A stretch of DNA of 64,000 nucleotides from Bryopsis sp. KO-2023 (lineage: Eukaryota; Chlorophyta; Ulvophyceae; Bryopsidales; Bryopsidaceae), in the NCBI GenBank assembly GCA_030272585.1, contig BSYQ01000016.1:124001-188000 (forward strand), given 5' to 3'. The notes under the pieces are model-generated. The model did not search any database and was not told where the DNA came from. It saw only the letters and a program-made list of their open reading frames with translations. Shown in pieces: positions 22,157 to 33,100 of the stretch. Position 1 is the first letter of the stretch, and each line of letters opens with the position of its first letter. A program made the position numbers and the translations under genes.

Positions 22157-24398
22157 TTATGGATACCTCGCTGATGATGGCTTGGGATTAGAAACCCCTT
22201 GTGTATGGATCAGTCTGACCTGGGCTAGTGCAAAGACAGTTTTAACAATTCTGGCGTAATCGGTGCCAATGGATTTGAGTGCCAGGTCCACCCCCAGCCA
22301 GGCCCACATCATGGGGCCCAACATCGATAGTGCACTTTTCACCGCTCCGAAACGAGCTGCGGACATTGTCAAACCCCTCTGAGCAGCCTAAATAGCAGAG
22401 AGAAAGCCCAAGCCCTTCGCAGATCTGTTTTTCTCTCCAATCTCGGAAAATGAAAATGTTTTTTTTAAACCATGACAGGCATCTTGTGTCCCTTTTTTCT
22501 TGTTATTATTGGTGTTACACAAAGATAATCAACTGTATAGTTTGTAGTATGCACAAGTTGAGAGGGTGGTGCAAACCTTCCAAAAATTGTACAGAATTGC
22601 CATGTATCTGTTCACTTTGAGAACGAACGAGAATAGCAAAGGAAAAACATCTTTTTTCCTAAGTGTTTCTTTTAATGTTAAGCAAAAAATGGCATTTTTC
22701 GAGCAAGATATGGCTATGTTCAAGCCACAGCTTTAATTACACAACATATGATGGGTGGAAACTTACAGTGACAGCTGCTCTTCGTCGAAGGCAATCCACC
22801 CCTTCGGTGCATAACACCCTCATGGCCATCTGATATTGGATTTTTTTCAAAGCCAATTGTGAAGTCATTTGCTCGATTACGGCTGTTCTCAGCGCAGACA
22901 AAGTGACAGCACCTCCCAACTTCGAGAAAGTTGACATGACATCTTCTTTGCCAAATTTTAGCGGGCTTGTTAATTTTTTGAGCCAATTTCCTCGGGCCTT
23001 CTCCACTCGAGGGACCATTCCATCTCCTTATCATGCATCGAAAATAATAATAATAAAAAATAATAATTAATAGATCAGTACTAATTAATATTTTTTCATT
23101 ATTCAGGAGGGATTATGCAGAGTAGCATGCATAGGCTCAGTCTGGCATTGCAACTGAAATCAAAATTTTGTCTTGGGATTTCACTGGCAGACTATCCTGG
23201 TGCATGTCATAGCACCCATGGCTACGAATTCTGGAGCCGAAACAAACTCGGTGTCTGACTCAGCCCAAGATTTTGCATCCAATGATGAATCATCAAGAGC
23301 CATTCAACGAGAGTACGTCATCCATACTTGTCAGTTTCTTTGAGGGAAGAAAAATAACTGAACTATCCACCTTCAATTACGGCTGCTGCCGCTTCAGCTC
23401 CTTCACCATCTCCTGGTATAGAAAGCACGTCTTGCTGGTAGTTCTGCAAAAGATGCAAGAAAATCTCCGCCTCCAAATCCTGAGTATCCAAGTTTGGTGG
23501 ACAACAGATGTCAAACCTGAAACCATAAAAAAAAATGAAAACAGGCAAACCCACCATTCAATCTATTTTTTAGCGATTCTTAAATTCTCTATTTCTGTGG
23601 GATACACTACAGACGCATGTCTGTCGCCAGTCTTCATCAGTTTGATTTCTTTCCCATTTATCACTAGTTATTTTTTTTGGGGGGGTTCATCAAGTGGGGC
23701 AGATGCATCCTTCAGCATATTGCAACACAGCAACCTCAGGCACAGTTCCCTTTTTCAGCTTCTCATGCAGTCATTCACAGTTCATTCCACCGATTTTCAA
23801 AATCAAATGCATGGACGCATCCATGCGAAATGCATTCATGGATGCATGATATTTTTTGCTCGAAAAACTACGTTGAGCTTCCCGGAATCAACACTCACTT
23901 CGCACGGATGTGGGCCAATGATTCCTTGTACGTGGGACGATATCCTCGCAATGTCGCGAACGAATCCGCCGCCAGAAATCGAAATCGAGACTCGATTTTG
24001 TGCATGACGCTTTTTCTGCCACGAAACGTCAAAGCGGACGGTTCGTTCACAGCGACAACGCTTTTCACCACGGGGCTAAACGGGCTTTGGCTGAAGAGCT
24101 CGTTGTATATCCTCTCAAGCTCGTCGTCCTGACACATGTCCAACACTTCCCATAGATCCGCGTCCACGTCGAAATCCGAGATCGGCTCTTCAGTCAGTGT
24201 CGGGGAGTAGGCCTGTGCAGCAACATGAGATTCTCGTTTCCTTGAGCGCTCGGTCTGAGAAAAGCTTGTGAGTAGGAACGATCGAGGGGAAACTCGCTGG
24301 TTGTAGACATTTTGGGGGCCGCTTTGTCTCAGTTGTGGACAGGATGGCGACGGCAGTGCCCTTGGGCACTCGACGTGGACAGGCGGGCTAAGAGGCAT
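22157..24398 (-). CDS. YaaW / UPF0174-like protein with plastid transit peptide
   Basis: Four exons on the minus strand: 24398-23899, 23516-23371, 23026-22767, 22387-22157, 378 residues. The first 75 or so residues are Ser/Pro/Arg-rich with no helix, typical of a chloroplast transit peptide. The body has DLWEVLDMCQDDELERIYNE, then LDTQDLEAEIFLHLLQNY, then a helical region GKEDVMSTFSKLGGAVTLSA, and ends with the Gly/Ala-rich GLTMSAARFGAVKSALS followed by SIGTDYARIVKTVFALAQVR. This matches the bacterial YaaW (UPF0174) family and its plant plastid relatives; function is unknown. The Gly/Ala segment could pack in a membrane. ATG 24398 is the first in frame after a stop just upstream of 24458. The join at 23026 (AAG|GAG) has a weak acceptor. 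The start codon is 262 bp from that of ELP4 on the other strand. Confidence 0.72.
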
Positions 24399-24659
24399 TC
24401 GGCGAGCTTCGGGACCGAAACGCGTTCCTCTTGAACCCTGCAGAGCCTGCTGAACCACTCAAACAGAGCGACCTGATGCTGGACGCGCGATTTGATCCTG
24501 TGTTCCTCATTTGAATTCCCACAGAATCTGGCGTGATTAGCTGTAATGAACTTGATTCAATCCTGAGGGCTTATAAATATCGAGGCCGACATTCATTTTT
24601 CCTGACGGATAGCGCTTTTTCCGACCATTGGTCTGGACTGTTGGAATATTTCGAGCAAG
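24399..24659. promoter_or_regulatory. Divergent promoter region, YaaW-like gene / ELP4
   Basis: 261 bp between two start codons on opposite strands. A TATA-like element TTATAAATAT lies at 24571-24580, about 80 bp before the ELP4 ATG and in the right orientation for it. Position and motif only; no transcription start is known. Confidence 0.4.
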
Positions 24660-27196
24660 ATGGCCACTTTCGTTCGATCTCCGGCGAAGACCGGGACGGG
24701 TACGTGAGTCGAAGGGGCGTAAACGGAAACCCTCACTTTGCCTTCCCGGCGGCGCCTGAATTTTTTCGGGTTTTGGCTCGCAGAGCACGGCACTCGTCCC
24801 GGTCTGCACGATCAAACGCTGATTTCCTCTGGCCTGGCCGATTTCGATAAAGTTCTTGGGGGCGGAGTGCCTCTCGGCACAATCGTTTTACTTTGTGAGG
24901 TAAATCGGGGTCAATCCCCCAACTCCCGCGCTGTTGAAGATGCGCCGTTCCCCAGGCTGATCAGCTTGGTCCCTCGACCACCTTTTTTCTAACGACTCTA
25001 CTTTTCTATCCCAGGATCCTTGTTCGCGGCAACATTTGAACCTCTTGAGGTATTATCTCGCAGAGGGGGCGGCGTGTGGCCAGGTGGGTTTTCCAGACAG
25101 GTTGAAAACATCCATTATATGTATATATATAAATATTGGAGACTGGTCCTCTGTGACCATATGCACCGTGAAGCTTATGTAATTTTTCCTTTGTTACTTG
25201 TCAGATAGAGCATCTGTTGGGTTGGCCATGAGAATCCATCAGAGGGGTTCCGAAGCTTCCTACCCAGATGTGTGGAGCCCTCCACCTCAGCTGTAGAGGT
25301 CAGTTGAATATATTGTGGCATATGTCAAGACTTCGTTGCAACTCTGTCTGGACGTTGCAGTGATGATACAATTCAATCTGACACCTCTTGTTGGAGGGCG
25401 TTTATGCCCGGTGAACGGAATTGCTAATCTGAGCAAATATTACTCTCCAGTGCCCTGTTTTTTTCCAGTGTCGGTGCCTTTGGCTTGCTGTGATGTGAAT
25501 TCATGCTAGTTCTGAGTATTTCTTTGAAGACAAAAAGACCAAGAACCTGAGCAAATGCCTCTGCACTGACGCACTGACTCTCTAGATCCATGTTCTAAGT
25601 TTAACAAGAGATGCTCTATATATGGAACTTCTTTTCACACTTCTACTGTTTCTGGCTTAGGAACGGGATGATGAATCATCTGATGAAAACCTGCGAATAG
25701 CTTGGCAGTACAAGAGATACATAAGAGAGAAGCAAGCTACACATCACTCTCCATCCCCTGCCACCACAAAGTCCAAGTGAGCAAACACATGGTGTCTTCG
25801 GACTGATGGGTTTCGCATCAGATAATTGGTTCTCGTGACATGGAACATTAGTCAGTCACTGATAGGGCCTGGGGGTGTATTCTTCTAGGTCAGCTTTCAG
25901 AAAGGGGGGTTCAAAGTCCCAGGCAGCTGCTGGAGTGGCACTGAACTGGTCTCACACTTTTGACCTATCTAAGTCTATGGAAGAAACAACCCTGGCTGCC
26001 TCTCCGGTCAAGGATTTTCATAGAACTGGCAATTGTGCTGAAGTCGTTTCCAAAGTCACAGACTTTATAGCAAAACTGGAAGATAAGAACAAGCCAGGTA
26101 TAAGATCTGCTGCTAGATGAATGTGATGTGTTGAGTGTAAAGAATTTTGGGTGCAATGTTTGTGGCAGTTCATCTAGAAGTGGCAGATAACCCATTGGCT
26201 GGAACCTTGTCTATCTTGTTTCTCAGAATGCATCGATCTAGTATGCATGGGGTTTTCTCTCTTCTGGGCAGATCTGTGCTTCCTGGATTCTTTTGTATAA
26301 AATCAAGCCCCTAGATCATAAACGTGCAATAGCGCGCCATGGCATCCTCATTATGGTGTTAGTGGCCAAGTCTCGTTGACAACTAATCTGTGAATTGTGG
26401 TGGAATCAGCATTATGAGAGGCCTTAGTAAATTGTTTCTACTGAACGCATTACATTTTCCTTGGTGTGCTCAAATATGTTGATGTGATACTGTTGTTGTA
26501 GGTACGAGAGGAAGATACGTGGGGAGAGCGGTGGTGCAGTCTCTTTGCTGTGATCTGAAATCTCTTGGATTCAGCCAAGATCTGTTGCTATCCTTGTTCA
26601 GACTTAAGCAAGCGGTCAGAGGAACGAGCTGCACTGTGTTCATATCCCTTCAAGCACCTCTCTTTGAAGCATCAACTGTCGCACGAGCTTTCCATATTGT
26701 TGATGGGGTGATTGGCTTGGAAGCCTTGACGTCAGACTCTGATGTGTGCTCCTACATGGCTGACCCCTCTTCAGGCAGTTGTCTGCTTCATATTCGGAAA
26801 ACTCCTGGTAGGTCAGCTGACAGCCCCATTTCTTTTCATTACAGTGATGCGTGTGTCCATCTTGAAACTCGAATACAGCATCTGATAATTGTTGTAGACT
26901 CATGTACATCCCTGATTCTTGTTCCTACAGGAATGGCGTCTCATCTCAGCGGTGTGCCTAAAACGTTTCTTACATCTTGTTTGAGGCCCACTTATGATGT
27001 CTGTCATTGTGCAGGTGCTGGTGAGCAGGAACGCCAGGTATACGTCATTCGACGGCGAAGGAAGAGACTAGCAATTGATGTAGTGGTGGTGGATCCTGAT
27101 GCTGAAGCTGAGCAGGATGCTGCTTCGGGGCAATGGCAAAAGGCTGCAACAGACGCTTTGTTGTCAGCCAACCCTGCGTCTGTCTTAGACTTTTGA
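24660..27196 (+). CDS. ELP4: Elongator complex protein 4 (PAXNEB family)
   Basis: ELP4 is part of the hexameric RecA-like ring (ELP4-5-6) of Elongator, which helps the ELP3 enzyme modify wobble uridines in tRNA. Eight exons: 24660-24699, 24784-24899, 25015-25083, 25209-25298, 25661-25776, 25889-26097, 26502-26807, 26931-27196; 403 residues, phases consistent. Family blocks: ISSGLADFDKVLGGGVPLGT near the N-terminus, DPCSRQHLNLLRYYLAEGAA, SICWVGHENPSEGF, LRIAWQYKRY, HTFDLSKSM, and a basic tail block IRRRRKRLAIDVVVVDPD. As expected for ELP4, the Walker A lysine is absent from the GGGVPLGT loop. The acceptor used at 25209 is GATAG; the better-looking CAG five bases earlier gives a stop. The last exon could be split further by an acceptor near 27012 without frame change. 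Confidence 0.92.
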
Positions 27197-27540
27197 GAAT
27201 GTTGGGAGTTGAAGCTGTAATCCTTATGGACACTGTTGGACTCTCTTGATAGTGATACCTCTGTTGCTGAGATGGATACACGGACTCTCTTTTCAGTCGG
27301 GAATTCATGCTAACTGGCAGGAAGAATAACTCTCATTGCTCTCATCACACTGATGCCCTTTGTTGATATCTAAAGTTAAGCAGTGTTCGGAATCGGAAGC
27401 TCCTTACTTCTCTCTGATGTTGAAGCCTTTCTGGCCTTCAGTTAAATTCCTGTCAAATTGAAAGATATTTGTTGGTTGACGCCAACAGTTCCAATCCACT
27501 TTTATGCCAGGATAGCTAATCTTCGGTGTGTTCTACACTA
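27197..27540. other. ELP4 3' flank
   Basis: 344 bp between the ELP4 stop codon and the first base of the transposable element. No gene seen; probably the 3' UTR and terminator region of ELP4. Confidence 0.6.
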
Positions 27541-27603
27541 GGGATGTTGCGCAAAACTACGTAGCTCCCAATTTACTTAGCCACGTCACGTACGACAGCG
27601 TAA
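27541..27603 (+). repeat. Left terminal inverted repeat of the large element (first part)
   Basis: Matches the reverse complement of 29811-29872 with a few substitutions and one 1-bp indel. The repeat resumes at 28045-28057 beyond the MITE. Confidence 0.85.
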
Positions 27604-28044
27604 GGACCTGTTTAGATTGAACGAACGCGCGCTTACTAACGAACGAACGAACGCGCGTTCGTGTTCAGATCGAATAACGACACCACACGAACGAACGGGT
27701 GATGACGCTAATTTTGGTGCTGTGCGATCATTTTCGTGATTAATGAGCAAGTGAGTCAACTCGAAAGTTCGCGCTGGTCGCGCGGGATGGGTCTTGCCGC
27801 TGCTTGACGCTCTTTCAGACGCGACGAACGTCTGCGGCGGCGCGAACGGGGCATGTTTTGGTTTGGCTGCGAGTTTGCACGTTCGTTCCAAATTACGTAA
27901 GATTTGCGCGTTCGTTCGTTCAAAAAACACGAACGAACGGGATGCAGATTCGTTTGCGCGTTCGTTCGAAAACACGTAAAATTTCCGACGTGTCGCCGCA
28001 CGTGGGCGGCTTTGCGCGTTCGTTCGTTCAATCTGAACAGGCCC
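27604..28044. mobile_element. Tourist/Harbinger-like MITE nested in the left TIR
   Basis: 441-bp insert with imperfect inverted ends: left GGACCTGTTTAGATTGAACG, right end (reverse complement) GGGCCTGTTCAGATTGAACG. It is flanked by TAA on both sides (27601-27603 and 28045-28047), the 3-bp target duplication of PIF/Harbinger elements and Tourist MITEs. Inside are many copies of the unit GAACGAAC in both orientations. It has no coding capacity. Confidence 0.85.
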
Positions 28045-28228
28045 TAATTTCGCGGAATTTTTCACCGCTGTATGCACATACCAAAAAAAAAGGATGAGTT
28101 TCTAAGTCACATCATGAGGGAAAAAAACGCGCTCGACGAAAACTGAAATGTAAAGGAGAGAGAAATTAAAAATCAACTAACCGGGCACTAATCGGGTCAA
28201 AACATATTTTCGATCATGACGTTGATCC

Positions 28229-28256
28229 GCCAGAGTGGGTGGCCCCCACTCTGGCA
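28229..28256. repeat. Hairpin, 11-bp perfect arms
   Basis: GCCAGAGTGGG followed by a short loop and its exact complement; part of the large element's interior. Confidence 0.75.
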
Positions 28257-28395
28257 CAACATTTGGCACCCATGATGACCAGACATGGGCTGAGACCCCT
28301 GTGCACAGGAAAGGACAGAACAGACTGTCTGTTCTGTGCACAGGGTCGGACCTGTGCTGCACAGGTGCACAGACCTGTACAGCACAGCATAGACA

Positions 28396-28520
28396 GGGTC
28401 TGTGCAAAGTCTGTGCAGGTCTGTGCAAAGTCTGTGTAGGTCTGTGCACAGTCTGTGCAGTTTCTGTGCAGACTCTGTGCAGATTCTGTGCAGATTCTGT
28501 GCAGTTCTGTGCTGTGCTGT
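28396..28520. repeat. Degenerate tandem repeat of GTCTGTGCAG-type units
   Basis: About ten copies of a 9-14 bp unit (tctgtgca plus a few variable bases) in a row, inside the large element. Could be transposase-binding subterminal repeats; that is inference. Confidence 0.7.
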
Positions 28521-29091
28521 GTAGTCTGTGCACCTGTGTAGTACAGGTCCGACCTGTGCACTGTGGTGAAAAAGGAGAGTCGATAGTTAGATGAGAAGGG
28601 GAAATGGGACGAAATGAGACGCGTGGGTGTTTGCGGCTGAATGGCCGAGTTGTGATGACGGGAGGAACTTGTGGTTGTGGTGTGTTGAACGTTTGTGGTC
28701 GGAAAGTGAAAGGGGCGATACTTATAGGGGCTGTTGTTGTTGTAAAAGATGCCTTATTTGCTTTGAGTTAACGGAGCGACTTGTCTGCGAACGTTTCGTT
28801 TCAGTGTATCAAACAGTTTGGAAAAAACTTTATTCCACAGCACAGAACAGACAGTCTGTTCTGTTCTAGCCTGTGGAATTTCGAAAAACAGGACAGGACA
28901 GCACAGGGTGCACAGAACCCGCACAGAACCCTGTCCTGTGCGATGCACAGGACAGGGGTCTGTTCTGTGCAGCTGTAGCGAATCAGGGTTTTTGCCAGCC
29001 CTGCAGTACGTCAGCAGGCTTGTTGACAGTGCTGCAGTACTTTAAGTAGGAGTCTGGCTGCCCTGAGGCAGCGTACAGTCAGTCAGGGTGT

Positions 29092-29137
29092 GCTGTCAGT
29101 GAAGTAGTACGTGGACTACTAAGCTGTCACTGACAGC
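29092..29137. repeat. Long hairpin inside the large element
   Basis: Outer arms GCTGTCAGTGA and TCACTGACAGC pair perfectly, and inner AGTAGT/ACTACT extends the stem. Confidence 0.75.
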
Positions 29138-29800
29138 CTGTCAGCTAGAATGTTCTAGAAGGTCGCTCAGCACCACAGGAATGGCCGTGGGGCTGAGCTG
29201 GGCTCTGATTGACAGGACTGCAAGATCTGATAGCTTGCAGTACTGATGCAGACTGATGTTACAGCCTATGATCAGTTGGGATCAAGGCTGCTAGGGTATT
29301 CTATAAGTTCTTGGGGTTTGAACGTTCTTGTAACTTAACCTAACCTTTGTTTGGAACTTATCTCGCCCTTGAACCTTGCTGGGTTCAAGTGTCTCTCTCA
29401 TGGCCGTTCAATAGAACAGGCGGTTCAGACTGGCAGACCGACAGGGTCGCAGTCTTCGGTGGACTGAAGCGGAAAAAGCGATCTGCAGGGCAGAATCGTT
29501 ACAGCAGCCCATGACTGATGATGACAACGATGGTGCAACCAAGGTCGTCCCCCGGTTGATCCCGGGGGGTCTCGTCAACCGATCAGGATTCGCCCACCAT
29601 GGGAATTTCGGCATTTCGATCGTCGATGGGGTAGCTAACTACCTCATTGACATCGCTAATGCCGGTGGTTGATCATTTCCCACATAATTTTTACTTTCTT
29701 CTTTTTTCTCCGTGCCACTCGCACACGAATCGACCAACTCATGCGAAAAACCAAAACAACCCTTGAAAAAAGTAAAAATACGTACGTAGAAAACCTACAT

Positions 29801-29872
29801 TTCCGCGAAACTACACTGTCGTACGTGACGTGGCTACGTAAATTGGAGCTACGTAGTTTTGCGCAACATCCC
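29801..29872 (-). repeat. Right terminal inverted repeat of the large element
   Basis: An uninterrupted copy of the repeat. At the place where the left copy holds the MITE it reads straight through, so it serves as an empty-site reference. Confidence 0.88.
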
Positions 29873-30115
29873 TACTGTTCAAGACTCGGGGTTCTCCCTC
29901 CTGAGAATACCGAATGCTTCATAACTGAGCGCCAGGATGAGGGAATCCTTGATGGATCTGTGAAAACCCAACATTCTTAACCCCTGTACTGTACTCAGCG
30001 ATTACGAAACCATATGTTGTACCGTGCTTTCTTTTTCACAAACTCAACACCACATGCCAACGACAAGGAAACAAAGAGACTGTATTATCCGTGCTTCTTC
30101 CGCTTTGCTCCAAGC

Positions 30116-33100
30116 ATGAGGGCTGGACGCCGTCTGCTGCTTTGCACCTTAAACCTTATTCTGCTGGCGGGCGCGTTGCAGTTGTGCGCGTCACAAGCTC
30201 CAGGTTTGGTGTTCAAGTGACGCACTTCGTTCGCGTTTTCTCCTTGGTGCTATGGTCCAGGAGTTGTCTTTACAACTTTGTGCTTGCTGCCCGTGGCATC
30301 CCGTGTCGCGCTGAAAGACACGTGTTAACTTTTCGTAGACTGTTCGACGGTTTCTGCAAAGAATGGAGCCAGTGAGGGCGAGTGGATCGTGGACTCCGAA
30401 GTTTTGGAGGGGGTGGGAGGAGACTTGCAGCTCCTCTTTTCCTGTGTGCCGACTTCTGGTTCAATACTGTTTGATATGCCTGATGTGACCTTCTTTGGGA
30501 AAGTCGAAATCACGCGTGATGTCACGATAGGCCGTGCTGGGGAGGGCAAGGTGGAGTTGCGTTGTGGGGACAAGCAGCCCCTGTTCGACGTCAGGCAAGT
30601 TTTTCTGACGCTTCTAGCGGGACGTTGGATCTACGGGGGAGCAAGGCCACCAGCGTGACGGAAATGCAAGGAAACAACTCACTTTCTCTTTTTTCGTGTT
30701 TCTAGAGGTGCTGGTGTGAAGTTTTTCAATGCGAAAATCGTGAGCTGCCAACTGGACAGCACCCAAGCACCCGTTCACGTTCGCGAGGAGGCGAACGCTG
30801 TTTTCACGGACGTGGACTGTATCGGAAACGAGAACTTTTCTGGTCCAACGTGCATATCCAGTAATTTCGGCACTGTGCGAATCGTGAGAGGTTTTTTCAA
30901 AGACAATCGAGGCAACAATGGAGGAACTGTTCGAGTGTTGGGATTCTCCAAGCTCACCATCAGCAATTCAAAGTTCATAAAAAACGTTGCAACCAGCGAA
31001 GGAGGTGCCATCCATGCAACAGGATCAAAAGTGACCATCTCAAGTTCTACATTCACCACCAACTGGGCTAAGAAAGAGGGAGGTGCCATCAAAGCCATGG
31101 TAGGGTCACTCTTCTATTCAATCAGTCATTTCTACTGGGAAGAAGCAGAGCAAAGCTGGTTGAAAGAGTCAAATGGCCCAGTGACACTGGTCAGATTTGT
31201 GATTTTTTTTGTCTGTATAGGGTGATGACAATACCATGGAGCTGTCGATCACGAACACAGAGTTCGCAGAAAATTCATCAGGCACCAAGGAGGATCCCTC
31301 CAGTGGGGGAACGGTGTCTCTGGTTGGCCCTAATCTCACAGCTGACATGACAAAGGGGGTGACTTTCAAAAGAAATGGGGCTACGGACGCAGGTGGTTGC
31401 ATCCTGGCCAAGAGTGTGGATAGACTGCTGATCAATGAAGGGCTCTTTTTGGAGAATGGAGGAGCTAACGCTGGTGCAGCTATGTCTCTGCTGGTACGTC
31501 CGGTTAAGTTTTTCAGTCAAATCGAGTGGTGTGATTGTTGGCAGAAGTGTGCCGTCGAGTTTTTGCACAGTTGGATTAATTTTTGTTTACACTGTGGATC
31601 GAACTCGGTATATCCTCCTCATGTAAACAAAAAAGAATTGTTTAGGTCACACATCTTGACATAGAGCTTCTCCCTTTGCTAGGTTGTGTACTTTGCCTGC
31701 AATTATACATCCATGTTTCCTTGTTCATTTCGGTGCATATCATCAGGTGGTCACATACAGCTGGGTCACATATTGCTGTTCAACATCCCTGGAAATAATT
31801 TTCAAGCCAAGATCACTATTTCGTTTTCAAATGAGCACTTGCATTTTCCTTCACCTTGAGCGTAGTTGTGTGTAACAGGATACCAAGGAACTGGTTTTGA
31901 AAAATCTGCTTGTGAAAAGCAACTCTGGCCGAGGTGCAGCAGTGGTTGTTGAGGTAGCAGTTTGTTCTCTCTCAATACATCAGCATGACAAACTGAAAAA
32001 CTGGTTGAAAATATCACCCCTAGTGCAGTGATGGACAATTTCTGAACAAGAATTATGAACCTGAACTGCATCGTAGTTTAAGGTTGCACGGTTATGCTGG
32101 TTTATTGGCCCTTGACGTTTTTACTTTGCAGGCTGAAGCCAGTACCAAAGCGAAGATCTTTGTCGAGAAGGGTCAATTCGAAACGAACACTGCGAGTGAA
32201 TTGCTGGGGGGAGCAGTTTCGTTGATTGTAAGCACTCTGGTCATCTAGTGTTGCAGTTGTTTTCTGTGTTTTTGCTTGGTTATTCCGTGCTCAGTTAAGC
32301 ATATTTAAGGTATCATACACATGATATTACTGATTGAAATGGTTTATCTTAAACAACATAATACAAATCTTATGATGCAGTATACGTAGACATACATACC
32401 AGTTTTTTTAAAAGAAATTGAAAGTCAGAAGTTGTCAAAAAAATTAAAAAATCTAGCCACCATGGTGTGTTCCCAGTCTTTTTTCTGGCCTCCAAGAGAT
32501 CAAAAAGCTCCAGCCTGCCCTCAGTGAATTGTTGAACGTTTTTGCAACTTGCAGGGAACAATGGAGGGGTCTTTCTTGAATACCACTTTTTCTAAAAATT
32601 CTGGACGAGAGGGGCCTGCCTTGCACTTGTCGAAAGCAGTCACCATGAACATCACCAGTTGCAGTTTCAGCTCCAACCAGGCAACAGGCAATGGTGGAGC
32701 ACTATTTGTTGAACAGGTGGGAAAATTCAACACTTGAAAAAAAAAAACCAAAAATTTTTCATGCAGAATTTTTGCTCTGAGCATTTTCCTGTAATTTTTT
32801 TCTTGTGAATAGAATTTGGCTGGTTTTCTGTGTGAAAACAGGCTGGAGAGGGAACTTCAAAAATTCGCCTTTTCGATGTCCAGTTCACCGACAACCAAGC
32901 AGGGACGTTCCCACCTTCAAATGGAGGTGCTATGTATACTAAAGGAAAATCTTTGTCAGTGAACTTTTTGGGCAAAATATTTTTTATGAGAAATAAGGCA
33001 GCAGCGGGAGGCGGTGCCAGTGTGCTGTCAGGAGCTACAGTCAATATGGAAGACGCTACTTTTTCGGATAATCAAGCCGTTAATGGCACAGGAGGTGCAA

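Larger units (their letters stand above)
27541..29872. mobile_element. Non-autonomous DNA transposon with long terminal inverted repeats
   Basis: A 2332-bp element bounded by about 72-bp imperfect terminal inverted repeats that begin GGGATGTTGCGCAAAAC (left 27541-27603 continuing at 28048-28057; right 29801-29872). TA flanks both ends, which would be a 2-bp target duplication. If the TA belongs to the element, the ends (TAGGGATG) resemble hAT elements, but no 8-bp duplication is seen. There is no transposase frame. The interior is rich in short palindromes and repeats of TCTGTGCAG-like units. The left repeat is interrupted by a separate MITE. The superfamily is not settled. Confidence 0.85.

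Noticed and set aside
23273-24007. 244-codon open frame on the plus strand
   Set aside because: Antisense to YaaW-like exons and introns; contains no recognisable motif.
28200-28520. CRISPR-like array
   Set aside because: Repeat units are short, degenerate and without regular spacers; the sequence is inside a eukaryotic transposable element.
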